From positions 298,445 to 362,444 of the forward strand of contig NZ_QXFI01000036.1 in NCBI RefSeq assembly GCF_003584135.1: a DNA stretch of 64,000 nucleotides, written 5' to 3'. The notes beneath the pieces were generated by a model. The model was given only the letters and a program-made list of their open reading frames with translations, was not told the DNA's origin and ran no database searches. Made by a program: the position numbers and the translations under genes. Each line of letters opens with the position of its first letter. The stretch's first letter is position 1. Positions 35,855 to 45,137 of the stretch are shown here, in pieces. This DNA is from Flagellimonas pelagia. Lineage in GTDB: Bacteria > Bacteroidota > Bacteroidia > Flavobacteriales > Flavobacteriaceae.

Positions 35855-36274
35855 TTAATTGTTGTTATAAATTTTCTCTCTTGCTGCTTCAAACTCTTTA
35901 AGGTAGGCCACTTTTTCTGTTCCCCGGCCAAAATTCTCCGCTAAGAGCTCAAATGCTTTTTTGGTTTCCTGGTAGGCATACTCTGCCTCTTTTCTTTCTT
36001 GGTATTGTTTACCAAAATAGATGCCAAAGGTCAAAACTACTGCCGCTGCAACGGATAGCCATTTGTAATAGTTTACTCTAGGTTTTAATGGAACCTGCTT
36101 GGTGTACCTTTCTTCCTTGGCGATGGAAAAGTAGTTGAACATGGGCCTGTACTGCTCCAAGTGCGGTGCCACGCTGTCCTGTGCGAAATACTCCCTGAGT
36201 TTTCTTTCTTCGTCCACAGTGCTAGTGGCCTCGAAATACTTTTCCAATATTTTTTCTATGTTAACCAATTCCAT
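35855..36274 (-). CDS. anti-sigma factor-like membrane protein
   Basis: The 139-residue protein has a cytosolic N-terminal part (1-70, NIEKILEKYFEATSTVDEERKLREYF), a single transmembrane helix (about 73-90, WLSVAAAVVLTFGIYF) and a periplasmic helical tail. This layout, plus a 14-nt overlap with the sigma-factor gene, indicates an anti-sigma factor that would bind the sigma in the cytosol, although no classic zinc motif is present. Confidence 0.78.
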   Translation of the reverse strand: MELVNIEKILEKYFEATSTVDEERKLREYFAQDSVAPHLEQYRPMFNYFSIAKEERYTKQVPLKPRVNYYKWLSVAAAVVLTFGIYFGKQYQERKEAEYAYQETKKAFELLAENFGRGTEKVAYLKEFEAAREKIYNNN

Positions 36275-36770
36275 AGCTATGTTTTTTTGTTAATTCTTCC
36301 CTTACTGTTTTTCTTGCCCTGGACAGTGCCACACGCACTGCCGTAGGTTTCATGTCGAGCAGATCGCAGATCTCCTCAAACTCATATTGCTCCACATCGC
36401 GCAGCTGCAATACCATTTTTTGTTGTTCTGGCAGGTCTTCCATAATGCGCTCCATCCAGCCAATGCTGTCCTCGGCTTCCAATTGTCGTTGAAGCGACAC
36501 ATTTTCATCTGTGTAGTTGCTGTGCACCAATTTCAGGTTACCCGCTTGTTTGGACTTTAATCGGTCCAAACAAAAGTTTTTGGTCATGGTCATGGCAAAG
36601 GCCTCAACATTTTTGTACTCTCCCATCGACTCATTTTTCGACCAAAGCTTCAACAAAATTTCCTGTGTGGCATCTTCCGCTTCCTCCCTGGACACCAGCA
36701 GGCGCTTGGCCATTCGGTAAAGCTTGTCCTTAAAGGGCATCACCACGTTTAAAAATTCTGTCTGTTTCAT
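36261..36770 (-). CDS. ECF-type RNA polymerase sigma factor
   Basis: The 169-residue protein has a sigma-70 region 2 (residues about 10-80; YRMAKRLLVSREEAEDATQEILLKLW) and a region 4 helix-turn-helix (about 105-160; QQKMVLQLRDVEQYEFEEICDLL followed by KPTAVRVALSRARKTV). It directs transcription of its own operon and probably others. An AAC-N16-CGTC promoter upstream (36820-36844) fits autoregulation. Confidence 0.95.
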   Translation of the reverse strand: MKQTEFLNVVMPFKDKLYRMAKRLLVSREEAEDATQEILLKLWSKNESMGEYKNVEAFAMTMTKNFCLDRLKSKQAGNLKLVHSNYTDENVSLQRQLEAEDSIGWMERIMEDLPEQQKMVLQLRDVEQYEFEEICDLLDMKPTAVRVALSRARKTVREELTKKHSYGIG

Positions 36771-36819
36771 TTGGTTGTCTTAGTTGTTTTCAGGCTTTCT
36801 TATCGCCCTACATTATCAC

Positions 36820-36844
36820 GACGACACATATCGAAATTTGTTAC
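36820..36844 (-). promoter_or_regulatory. ECF-sigma-type promoter of the sigma operon
   Basis: Reading the minus strand, GTAAC at 36844-36840 is followed after 16 nt by CGTC (36823-36820), the AAC-N16-CGTC spacing of ECF promoters. The first gene starts 50 nt further, leaving a normal leader. This suggests that the sigma factor transcribes its own operon. Confidence 0.5.
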
Positions 36845-36983
36845 AAAAAATTTGCAATCTCCTCAGATGTACCTATTTTGCAGAGCAAATGTATCCCGTT
36901 ATACGGGGATTCCATGAAGTTTCTTCCAGTGCTTCTGGCGCTAAATGGAACGATAGTTGTGGGATTTTAATTAAAAATAGGCT

Positions 36984-38456
36984 ATGAAAAAATTCTTTTT
37001 ACTGTTTTTGGGATTGTCCATTGTACTGTCATCGTGTAGCAAGGATGACAATAATATTAAAAATGGGGAAACCCCAAACCCCGATTCCACCGATGTAACG
37101 GTACAAAACTTCATGTGGCAAGCCTTGAACCTATGGTATTTTTGGCAGGCCGATGTTAACGATTTGGCAGATGACAGGTTCTCGACCGACGCGCAATACA
37201 CAGCATTTCTGCAAAACTACGACGACCCTGAAAGTTTTTATTATGATATTTTGCTCTACGGGGATGACCGTTTCAGCTTTTTGAACGAGAATTATTCCGA
37301 ATTGGTCAGCAACCTTTCCGGTGTTTCCAAAAGCAATGGTCTTGAATTTGGTCTGGTAAAGCTTTCCAATAGTGATGACGTTTTTGGATATGTGCAATAT
37401 ATCGTAGCCAATTCCAATGCCTCCACAAAAGATATCAAACGAGGAGATCTTTTTACCAGGGTAGATGGGGTACAGTTGAATGTGAACAATTACTATGACC
37501 TATTGTTCGGAGATAACAGCACCTACACCTTGGGTATGGCACACATCGCCGATAATACTATTTATGATGATGCCAAAACCGTTCAATTGACCAAAATAGA
37601 AAACCAGGTGGAGGACCCCATTCTAATTGCGGAAACTTTGGATGTAGGCGGCACCAAAGTGGCCTATTTGATGTACAACAGGTTTCTTAGCAACTTCGAT
37701 GAAGAACTGAATGATGCCTTTGCCCAATTTAAGGCAGACGGGGCCACGGAACTTGTGCTTGATATGCGTTATAATCCAGGCGGGTCGGTAAACACTTCCC
37801 GACTATTGGCCAGTATGATTTATGGAACCGATACAAGCAAACTATATATCAGACAACGTTGGAACGATAAGATACAGGCTCAGTTAAGTGACGATTATTT
37901 GACCGATTATTTTGCAAATACTACAGGGGTAAGTCCCATAAATACATTGAACCTGAGTAGGGTCTTCGTTTTGGCCACCTACGGATCCGCCTCAGCCAGT
38001 GAATTGGTCATGAATGGCCTGGCACCCTATGTCGATGTGATCCACATTGGGGAGACTACTAGAGGTAAAAATGAGTTTTCCATTACCTTGGTGGACGATG
38101 AAGAAAATGCATTCATATATTCCAGCGACAGGGAAGACAAAATCAATGCGGATAACAGCTGGGGGTTACAACCTTTGGTGGGGCGTAACGAAAACGCAGA
38201 TGGTTTTTATGATTATACCAGTGGATTGGTACCGGATATAGCTTTGGATGAAGATTTGACCAATTTAGGGGTATTGGGAGATGTAAATGAACCCTTATTG
38301 GCCCGAGCATTGCAAGAAATTTCTGGTGTTGGTGCCAAAAAGGATTTTACTGTGCAGATGTCGGCCAAATCATTCACCTCTTCTAGATTACAAACTCCTA
38401 TGAAGGATAATATGTATCTAGACAAACCATTGCCAACAACATTATCAATACAATAA
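36984..38456 (+). CDS. S41-family peptidase lipoprotein
   Basis: The 490-residue protein has a lipoprotein signal (SIVLSSC, Cys at 18). A PDZ-like region lies at about 105-190 (DIKRGDLFTRVDGVQLN). The C-terminal-processing-protease core shows DMRYNPGGSVNTSRLLASM, YGSASASELVMNGL with the catalytic Ser and GETTRGKNEF with the Lys. It is a cell-surface or periplasmic protease without known substrate. It is divergent from the sigma operon. Confidence 0.93.
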   Translation: MKKFFLLFLGLSIVLSSCSKDDNNIKNGETPNPDSTDVTVQNFMWQALNLWYFWQADVNDLADDRFSTDAQYTAFLQNYDDPESFYYDILLYGDDRFSFLNENYSELVSNLSGVSKSNGLEFGLVKLSNSDDVFGYVQYIVANSNASTKDIKRGDLFTRVDGVQLNVNNYYDLLFGDNSTYTLGMAHIADNTIYDDAKTVQLTKIENQVEDPILIAETLDVGGTKVAYLMYNRFLSNFDEELNDAFAQFKADGATELVLDMRYNPGGSVNTSRLLASMIYGTDTSKLYIRQRWNDKIQAQLSDDYLTDYFANTTGVSPINTLNLSRVFVLATYGSASASELVMNGLAPYVDVIHIGETTRGKNEFSITLVDDEENAFIYSSDREDKINADNSWGLQPLVGRNENADGFYDYTSGLVPDIALDEDLTNLGVLGDVNEPLLARALQEISGVGAKKDFTVQMSAKSFTSSRLQTPMKDNMYLDKPLPTTLSIQ

Positions 38457-38458
38457 AA

Positions 38459-38481
38459 AAAGCGGCCCTTGAGGCCGCTTT
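38459..38481. terminator. bidirectional terminator between the S41 gene and the B12 receptor gene
   Basis: AAGCGGCC-CTTGA-GGCCGCTT with A-runs before and T-runs after forms a strong stem usable from both sides; it lies between two convergent genes. Confidence 0.85.
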
Positions 38482-38486
38482 TCTTT

Positions 38487-40349
38487 TTAAAGATTCAGGT
38501 TCATCCCTATCCGGAAATTCCTTCCCCGTGTGGTATATCCGATGATTTCTGTAAACTCTTCGTTCAATAGGTTTTCCGCATTGATAATGACATTCAGTTT
38601 ATTGGGAATCAATTCATGGCCAATGTACAAATTGACCAACGAAAAGGCATCCAAGGGCACATCAGTAAAAGTAGTGAAGTCGGTATCGAACCTTTTCCCC
38701 GTATATGCATAGGTCAGGGAAAAATCGGTGGCTTGCCCCAACTGGTAGCCAACGGAAAGATTGGCCTTGTGCCTAGGAATTCTAATTGCATTGTCCCCTT
38801 TTCTTTCGGTAAAGGTATAGTTGGTGTTTACGTTCAAGGATGTAATAGGTAGCCAAATAGCCTCTACCTCTACCCCATTGGCATTGATCTCATCCGCCAA
38901 ATTAATGCTGGTATAATTTATATCATACCCGATGGTATTCTTCTCGTTACGATCAAAATACACCGTACTGAATCGAAATTTGTTGCTCAGTTTGACTTCT
39001 AAACCACCTTCAATAGTCCTATTTTCTTCAGGCTCCAAATCCGGATTGCCACCAAATGCCCCGAACAATTGGGTCAGGTTCGGAGTAATATAGGAAGTGG
39101 CATAGGACCCCAGTACTTTTACATATCCCTTTTGCGTTGGAAAAACAAAGGACGGGTTCACATTGTACACCAAATGATTCCCATATTCCGAATGGTGGTT
39201 CAAGCGACCACCGGCATTCAGGTTCAGTCCAAAATTGGAAATATAGACCACATTGGCATAGGGATCTACAATGGTGAATTCAGCATTTTCAGCAAAAACC
39301 GCTTCGTCCTTAATGTAGTTTACCCCTAAAATGGTATGCCACTGTTTTCCGAGGGTATATTTGTTGTAAAGATCCAAAACCCAGTTTTTCCCTTCCGTGG
39401 TGCTTTCTCCATAGGTGTCTTTGGAGTTGGTTTCATAATCGGTGTAAGCGGCATTCAAATGAATGGAGCCCTTTCCATAACCCAGCTTGGAGGAAAACCC
39501 TGCCCTTTTCTGCTCGTTTTTGCCCAAATTTGGGGCATCGGCATAAGAAGCGTCGTATTCATTGCTGAACTTCGTTTGGTTACCAAATACAGCAATCTCA
39601 AAATCCTTCGAAAACTGATATCCCAATCGCAGATTGGTACTGTAATGCGAGAAAATGTCCTCCTCGTTTTCCGGTGTAACCGCTGCGGACAGGCCACTTT
39701 TATATCGATTTGAAAAATCAACGGCATACTTGAACTTGTTCAATGTACCGCTCACATTTACCGCATTGCTGATGCTTCCCAAATCATAGTTTTGATCTTC
39801 AGCGGTTTGATTGGTCCCGATACTTGTTTGAAAAGTACCCGCGATTTTTTCCTTGGAGCTTTTTTTCGTGGTGATGTTGATTACCGCAGTGGCGGCATTG
39901 GTGCCGTAAAGCGTACTCGCTGCTCCTTTGATGATCTCAATGGATTCAATGTTCGAGGAAGAAAGCAATCTCAAGTCATATTCTTGCGAGAAAGAAGATG
40001 GGTCGGACACCCGGACCCCATTAATAATGATCAACACCTGTCTGCCCCGTCCACCACGGGCATACACACCCAGCACATCACCATCGCGACCGCGACTGCC
40101 CGTAATCTCGATACCGCTTTTGGTGTTGATGATTTCCGCAACCGTTTTACCTTGGTTGCGTTCTAACTCTTGGGCCGTGATCTTGATGACCGTTTTCCCG
40201 GAGTTTTCCCTTTTCAGTTCAAATTTTGAATCGCTTACCACCACTTCGTCGAGTTGGTGCACTTTTAGGGAATCTTGCTGTACGTTTTGCGCAATAAGTC
40301 CCTTGCCCGCCAATATGGCGGCCAATAACCAAAAATGATTTTTTTTCAT
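38487..40349 (-). CDS. TonB-dependent receptor, BtuB-like, probable cobalamin transporter
   Basis: The 620-residue protein has a signal peptide (WLLAAILAGKGLIAQ), a TonB box-like LDEVVVSDS near residue 33, a plug domain (about 45-160; GVYARGGRGRQVLIIINGVRV and IKGAASTLYGTNAATAVI) and a 22-strand-type barrel ending RNFRIGMNLNL. It imports a substrate across the outer membrane with TonB energy. A cobalamin riboswitch in its leader and an adjacent binding-protein ABC transporter point to vitamin B12 or a related corrinoid. Confidence 0.93.
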   Translation of the reverse strand: MKKNHFWLLAAILAGKGLIAQNVQQDSLKVHQLDEVVVSDSKFELKRENSGKTVIKITAQELERNQGKTVAEIINTKSGIEITGSRGRDGDVLGVYARGGRGRQVLIIINGVRVSDPSSFSQEYDLRLLSSSNIESIEIIKGAASTLYGTNAATAVINITTKKSSKEKIAGTFQTSIGTNQTAEDQNYDLGSISNAVNVSGTLNKFKYAVDFSNRYKSGLSAAVTPENEEDIFSHYSTNLRLGYQFSKDFEIAVFGNQTKFSNEYDASYADAPNLGKNEQKRAGFSSKLGYGKGSIHLNAAYTDYETNSKDTYGESTTEGKNWVLDLYNKYTLGKQWHTILGVNYIKDEAVFAENAEFTIVDPYANVVYISNFGLNLNAGGRLNHHSEYGNHLVYNVNPSFVFPTQKGYVKVLGSYATSYITPNLTQLFGAFGGNPDLEPEENRTIEGGLEVKLSNKFRFSTVYFDRNEKNTIGYDINYTSINLADEINANGVEVEAIWLPITSLNVNTNYTFTERKGDNAIRIPRHKANLSVGYQLGQATDFSLTYAYTGKRFDTDFTTFTDVPLDAFSLVNLYIGHELIPNKLNVIINAENLLNEEFTEIIGYTTRGRNFRIGMNLNL

Positions 40350-40435
40350 TTCGTTTACGTGAATAAACGGGAGAATAGTATGGTTTCCATACGTAAACTT
40401 TTATCCCGAAAGTTTAACATTGTTTGTTTGAATTT
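40350..40435 (-). other. leader between the riboswitch and the receptor start codon
   Basis: About 86 nt between the riboswitch core and the receptor ATG. It is AT-rich with a weak AGTTTACG/CGTAAAC stem at its right side that could take part in hiding the start region, but I see no clear expression-platform terminator with a T-run. Confidence 0.4.
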
Positions 40436-40625
40436 GGCAGGTCTCCTGGCTTGTCTTATGTTGCCTGACCTTCCCATTCGTGGACCGAACAGTGGTTTTG
40501 AAGAAAACAACATCCCCAACGGGGTGCCAAAACAATTTTGGCATGGACTTACAGTTGCGGGAACAGCTCCGGATTTACACCGGATTCCCTTTTAATCATG
40601 TAAGGAACACTCCCTGCATGAACCT
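40436..40625 (-). ncRNA. cobalamin (AdoCbl-type) riboswitch
   Basis: Read on the minus strand the segment has the canonical landmarks in order: GGGAATCCGGTGTAAATCCGG, then GCTGTTCCCGCAACTGTAAG (the B12 box core), a variable arm (GCCAAAATTG-TTTTGGC), and finally AAGCCAGGAGACCTGCC at the 3' end. It is the leader of the BtuB-like receptor gene, whose expression should fall when cobalamin is plentiful. Ends are estimated. Confidence 0.93.
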
Positions 40626-40684
40626 AAATTCAGCACGAAAGTAATCAATCTGTTTAATCTTTTTCTGCAAAAGTTAAATAATCT

Positions 40685-40692
40685 TACTTTTG
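40685..40692 (+). promoter_or_regulatory. candidate -7 element for the B12 ABC operon
   Basis: TACTTTTG matches TAnnTTTG exactly and ends 5 nt before the ATG of the binding-protein gene, so the transcript would have almost no leader. No good -33 element is visible. Confidence 0.4.
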
Positions 40693-40697
40693 GGATC

Positions 40698-41855
40698 ATG
40701 GTAAACAAACATCATATCGCAGTACTTATGCTGACCGTTACGGCCACCATTTTCATGGGGTGCAGGGAAAATAAAAAGTCGGAAGAAACTGAAACGGAAC
40801 AATCGGAGTCCAGTGTTGCATATGCACATGGCTTCCATATCCAAAAGTTTGATGATTATACTGTTTTGGAAGTGACCCAACCGTGGGTAGGCGCCAACAC
40901 CCATTACAAGTATGCCTTGGTGCCAAAGGAAAAATTGGCTGCCATGAACTTCCCTAAAGATGAGTTTGATGCTGTTGTGGGCACACCTGTGGAGAAGATC
41001 GTGGTCACATCCACAACCCACATTGCTGCTATTGAAGCATTGGAGGAACTCAAAAGACTGGTCGGATTTCCCGACACCGATTATATTTCTTCGCCAGACG
41101 CCAGAAAACTTGTGGATGAAGGCCAAATCAAGGATTTAGGCATGAACGAGGTCATCAATACCGAAATGGTGCTGTTACTCCATCCCGATCTGATCATTGG
41201 GTTCAGCATCAACGAGGACAACAATTCGTACGACATCATCAAACGTGCCGGGATGCCCGTCATCTACAACGGGGATTGGGTGGAACAGACCCCGTTGGGC
41301 AAGGCGGAATGGATCAAGTTTTTTGCCCCATTTTTTCAGAAGGAAGCAGAAGCGGACAGTATTTTTAAAAAAATTGAAACCTCATATCTCGAAGCAAAGA
41401 AACTCGCCAAAAAATCCACCCAAAAACCAACAGTACTTACGGGCGGTTTGTACAAAGATGTATGGTATGTGGCGGGTGGGGAAAGTTGGATGGCCCAATT
41501 TATTGAAGATGCCAATTCCGATTATTTGTGGGCCGACACTCCTGAAACCGGAAGCATCGGACTAAGCCTGGAATCAGTTCTGGAAAAGGCCCAGAATGCC
41601 GATTTTTGGTTTAATCCTTCCTCTCATACTTCCTATGCCGAATTGGAGCAGGTAAATACCCATCACAAGGAATTTACAGCCTTTACAAATAAAAAAATCT
41701 ATTCCAATGCTATGGACAAGGGTGCCAAGGGAGGCCTCCTTTTTTACGAAATGGCCCCACAAAGACCTGATATCGTGCTGAAAGACTTTATTGCCATTCT
41801 ACATCCCGAATTACTTCCCGACCACGAACTTCGCTTTATCAAACCTCTGGAATAA
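40698..41855 (+). CDS. periplasmic binding lipoprotein of a B12/siderophore ABC transporter
   Basis: The 385-residue protein has a lipoprotein signal (ATIFMGC, Cys at 22) followed by a TroA/BtuF-type two-lobed binding fold: KIVVTSTTHIAAIEAL, HPDLIIGFSI, the backbone helix and GGLYKDVWYVAGGES. It collects the substrate behind the outer-membrane receptor and delivers it to the permease. The stop codon is directly followed by the permease ATG (TAAATG). Confidence 0.92.
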   Translation: MVNKHHIAVLMLTVTATIFMGCRENKKSEETETEQSESSVAYAHGFHIQKFDDYTVLEVTQPWVGANTHYKYALVPKEKLAAMNFPKDEFDAVVGTPVEKIVVTSTTHIAAIEALEELKRLVGFPDTDYISSPDARKLVDEGQIKDLGMNEVINTEMVLLLHPDLIIGFSINEDNNSYDIIKRAGMPVIYNGDWVEQTPLGKAEWIKFFAPFFQKEAEADSIFKKIETSYLEAKKLAKKSTQKPTVLTGGLYKDVWYVAGGESWMAQFIEDANSDYLWADTPETGSIGLSLESVLEKAQNADFWFNPSSHTSYAELEQVNTHHKEFTAFTNKKIYSNAMDKGAKGGLLFYEMAPQRPDIVLKDFIAILHPELLPDHELRFIKPLE

Positions 41856-42887
41856 ATGCAGCGTCCAAGATCATATCGCATTTCCTTTATCCTTATTGGT
41901 TTGGCATTGTTGTGTTCTTGGGTGTTGAATATCGGTTCTGGATCGGTCCACATTCCTTTTGAGGATACAGTTTCCATACTGCTAAGAGGCAAGCCCCAAA
42001 TAGAAGCATGGAGCTACATCGTTTGGAACTACCGATTACCAAAATCCTTTACTGCTATTTTAGTAGGAGGTGGATTGTCGTTGAGTGGCTTGTTGATGCA
42101 GACCTTGTTTCGAAACCCCTTGGCGGGACCTTTTGTATTGGGTATCAGCTCCGGGGCGAGTTTGGGGGCCGCCCTCTTGCTCATGGGTGTCACTATGATA
42201 ACGGGAATGGCTTCATTTTCGTTCTTGGGTGATATTTCTTTGGCATTAGCGGCCAGCGTGGGGAGTTTTTTGGTACTATCCGTGGTGATGGTCGTAGCCC
42301 AGCGGGTTAAAGATACCATGGCTCTTTTGATCATTGGGTTGATGTTTGGCAGTATTACCTCTGCCATAGTCAGTGTACTGGCCTATTTTTCAAGTGCCGA
42401 AAGCTTGCAAAGGTTCATCTTTTGGTCTTTTGGGAGTGTAGGCAACCTCACCCCCAACCAGATTTTTCTGTTGACAGGCATTGTGATAATCGGCCTTTTG
42501 CTCAGTATGCTTTCCTTAAAGCCCTTGAACGCTTTTCTTCTGGGAGAGCATTATGCCCAAAGCCTTGGTGTTTCACTGAAAAAATCGCGATTGATCATTA
42601 TTATTGCGACAGGCCTTTTAGCTGGAGGTATTACCGCTTTTGCCGGCCCAATCGCATTCGTGGGATTGGCAGTTCCGCATCTTACCCGACAAATCTTCGA
42701 CACCATGGAACATAAAGTGTTGATTCCGGCCGTATTTCTTTATGGTGCTATTTTGATGCTTTTATGCGATACCTTGGCGCAATGGCCCAATTCGGCCAGC
42801 GTGTTGCCCATCAATGCCATAACCTCCTTGGTCGGGGCACCAGTGGTCATTTGGCTGTTGGTCAGAAAACGTAAAATGTTGTTCTGA
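41856..42887 (+). CDS. FecCD/BtuC-family ABC permease
   Basis: The 343-residue inner-membrane protein has about nine to ten helices and the FecCD features GGGLSLSGLLMQTLFRNPLA near residues 70-90, GPIAFVGLAVPHLTR (the ATPase-coupling loop) and LPINAITSLVGAPV at the end. It forms the membrane channel of the importer. The next gene's ATG overlaps its stop by one nucleotide (TGATG). Confidence 0.94.
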   Translation: MQRPRSYRISFILIGLALLCSWVLNIGSGSVHIPFEDTVSILLRGKPQIEAWSYIVWNYRLPKSFTAILVGGGLSLSGLLMQTLFRNPLAGPFVLGISSGASLGAALLLMGVTMITGMASFSFLGDISLALAASVGSFLVLSVVMVVAQRVKDTMALLIIGLMFGSITSAIVSVLAYFSSAESLQRFIFWSFGSVGNLTPNQIFLLTGIVIIGLLLSMLSLKPLNAFLLGEHYAQSLGVSLKKSRLIIIIATGLLAGGITAFAGPIAFVGLAVPHLTRQIFDTMEHKVLIPAVFLYGAILMLLCDTLAQWPNSASVLPINAITSLVGAPVVIWLLVRKRKMLF

Positions 42888-43666
42888 TGGAAAAAAGGAT
42901 TCAAAAAAATCTTTCAGCACACAACCTTGCCATCGGTTATGGAAAAAACGTGGTGGTCGAGCATATTGATTTTTCCTTAGAGCTCGGCACCCTTTGCGCC
43001 ATTGTGGGGGTGAACGGCATCGGTAAGTCAACCTTGTTGCGCACCTTGGGAAGGTTTCAACCTAAACTATCGGGAAACATCACACTAAATAATAAGGAAT
43101 TGGATCAATATTCCCCTTTGGACCTGTCCAAAAAACTCAGTGTGGTATTGACCGAGCAACCTGCCTCCAAAAACCTGACGGTACTTGAACTCATCGCTTT
43201 GGGAAGACAACCCTATACCAATTGGTTGGGCACCTTGTCCCCTGAAGACGAAAAATATATCCAAATTGCTTTGAATGCCTTTTTGTTGAACGACCTCAAA
43301 CACAGAAAGTGCCACGAACTGAGCGATGGCCAATTACAACGCGTACTGATTGCCCGGGCTATGGCACAGGATACACCCCTTATTTTATTGGATGAGCCCA
43401 CCACTCATCTGGATCTGTACCACAAGGTGCAGATTTTGAAAATGTTGCAACAATTGGCGCACGACCAACAAAAAACCATTGTTTTCACCACCCATGAGAT
43501 AGAGCTGGCCATTCAACTGTGCGACAACATCTTGATTTTGGATGGCAAGGAAAACCCCTTTGGAGATCCTTGTGAACTGATCGAGCAAAAGCACTTCGAA
43601 AAACTGTTTCCTTCGGAAATGGTCCAGTTTGATGCCAAGACCGGTTCGTTCAAGGTTTCAAAATAG
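42887..43666 (+). CDS. ABC transporter ATPase of the B12/siderophore importer
   Basis: The 259-residue ATPase has a Walker A (GVNGIGKST, residues about 43-51), signature motif LSDGQLQRVLIARAM, Walker B LILLDEPTTHLD and a switch His in TTHEIE. It energises the permease encoded just upstream. Neighbouring receptor and riboswitch make cobalamin the most likely substrate, though haem or siderophores use the same family. Confidence 0.94.
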   Translation: MEKRIQKNLSAHNLAIGYGKNVVVEHIDFSLELGTLCAIVGVNGIGKSTLLRTLGRFQPKLSGNITLNNKELDQYSPLDLSKKLSVVLTEQPASKNLTVLELIALGRQPYTNWLGTLSPEDEKYIQIALNAFLLNDLKHRKCHELSDGQLQRVLIARAMAQDTPLILLDEPTTHLDLYHKVQILKMLQQLAHDQQKTIVFTTHEIELAIQLCDNILILDGKENPFGDPCELIEQKHFEKLFPSEMVQFDAKTGSFKVSK

Positions 43667-43674
43667 AAATGATT

Positions 43675-43746
43675 GTCATTCCGCACTTGATGCGGAATCC
43701 AGATTCCCTCATTCATTTTGTGGATTTCTGCCTTTGATGAAATGAC
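43675..43746. repeat. palindromic intergenic repeat, REP-like
   Basis: The element is bounded by GTCATT and its complement AATGAC and contains an internal perfect stem ATTCCGCA-CTTGA-TGCGGAAT. Such GTCATTCC...GGAATGAC elements are dispersed palindromes in many bacterial genomes, from memory. It starts 8 nt after the ABC operon and probably protects or ends that transcript. Confidence 0.6.
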
Positions 43747-43792
43747 ATTTTAATATTGTAATCTGTTATCTTTATCCATTAGAAACTATAGC

Positions 43793-45130
43793 ATGAGCGC
43801 TGAATTAATCTATGTCATTGTTGGGGTCATCACTTTGGCCATCGGCCTTTTTGTGGGTATGTATATCCAAAAGCTGAAGACCAAATCCACCGAAAGTGTT
43901 TGGGAAGAGAGGGAACAGCAACTCAATAACACCATAAAATCCCTTAATGATAAACTCTTGCTCGGTGATGAGGAAAAAAAGGAGCTCCAACGGGAAAAGG
44001 AACAACAGGGCAACCAATTGGTCCGTTTTCAGGCCGAAATGGAACACTTGCAACGCATTAATGGGGAACAGAAAGAAGAGGTAGAAAAACTTCAGGAAAA
44101 ATTTACCAAAGAGTTCGAGAATCTGGCCAATAAGATCTTGGATGAAAAAAGCACCAAGTTCACGGAACAGAACCAGAAAAACATCAAACTCATTTTAAGT
44201 CCCTTACAGGAAAAAATACAGCTTTTTGAAAAGAAGGTAGAGGAAAACCAGAAGGAGAACATCAGCATACATTCGGCATTACGGGAACAACTGTTGAACC
44301 TGCAGAGCCAAAATTTAAAAATAACCCAAGAAGCGGAGAACCTGACCAAAGCCTTGAAAGGTGACAGTAAAATGCAGGGGAATTGGGGAGAATTGGTCTT
44401 GGAACGCGTTTTGGAAAAGTCTGGTCTTGAGAAGGATAGAGAATACAGCATTCAGCAAAACTTCACTAGGGAAGATGGCAGTAGGGTCATGCCTGACGTA
44501 ATCATCCACCTCCCCGATGGAAAGAAAATGGTGGTGGATTCCAAGGTATCGTTGACCGATTACGAACGATTTGTAAATGCCACGGGAGAGGACAAACCCA
44601 AATTCCTGAAAGACCATATCAATTCACTTCGTAGGCATGTGGAACAACTATCGGCCAAAAAATATGAGGACCTCTACGAAATGGAAAGTCCTGATTTTGT
44701 GTTGATGTTCGTGCCCATAGAACCTGCTTTTGCCATTGCCGTAAATGAGGACAACTCCCTCTACAACAAAGCGTTTGAGCAGAATATCGTCATCGTGACC
44801 CCCTCTACCCTATTGGCCACGTTGCGGACCATTGATACCATGTGGAGCAATGAGAAACAACAACGGAACGCCATGGAAATTGCAAGACAGGCCGGCGCAC
44901 TATACGATAAGTTTGTTGGTTTTATGGGTGATTTGACCCAAGTGGGCAAAAAGATGGACGATGCCAAAGGGGAATATAAAAACGCCATGAACAAATTGTT
45001 CGATGGCCGTGGAAACATCATCACAAGTATCGAAAAGCTAAGAACCATGGGGGCCAAGGCCAAAAAAGTATTGCCGGAACCCATCTTGAAGCGCGCCGAA
45101 GACGACGATTTGGAAGAACTTAACCAGTAA
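43793..45130 (+). CDS. rmuC: RmuC-family DNA recombination protein
   Basis: The 445-residue protein starts with a membrane helix (residues 4-24, LIYVIVGVITLAIGLFVGM), then a long coiled coil (about 30-190, rich in E, Q and K), then the RmuC nuclease-like domain: KMQGNWGELVLERVLEKSGL, PDGKKMVVDSKVSLTDYERF and FVPIEPAFAIAV. It limits sequence inversions between short repeats in E. coli. Length matches the family. Confidence 0.95.
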   Translation: MSAELIYVIVGVITLAIGLFVGMYIQKLKTKSTESVWEEREQQLNNTIKSLNDKLLLGDEEKKELQREKEQQGNQLVRFQAEMEHLQRINGEQKEEVEKLQEKFTKEFENLANKILDEKSTKFTEQNQKNIKLILSPLQEKIQLFEKKVEENQKENISIHSALREQLLNLQSQNLKITQEAENLTKALKGDSKMQGNWGELVLERVLEKSGLEKDREYSIQQNFTREDGSRVMPDVIIHLPDGKKMVVDSKVSLTDYERFVNATGEDKPKFLKDHINSLRRHVEQLSAKKYEDLYEMESPDFVLMFVPIEPAFAIAVNEDNSLYNKAFEQNIVIVTPSTLLATLRTIDTMWSNEKQQRNAMEIARQAGALYDKFVGFMGDLTQVGKKMDDAKGEYKNAMNKLFDGRGNIITSIEKLRTMGAKAKKVLPEPILKRAEDDDLEELNQ

Positions 45131-45137
45131 ACACACT

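Noticed and set aside
40335..40595. 86-residue open frame on the plus strand over the receptor leader
   Set aside because: The DNA is a cobalamin riboswitch on the minus strand, and the frame has no protein features.
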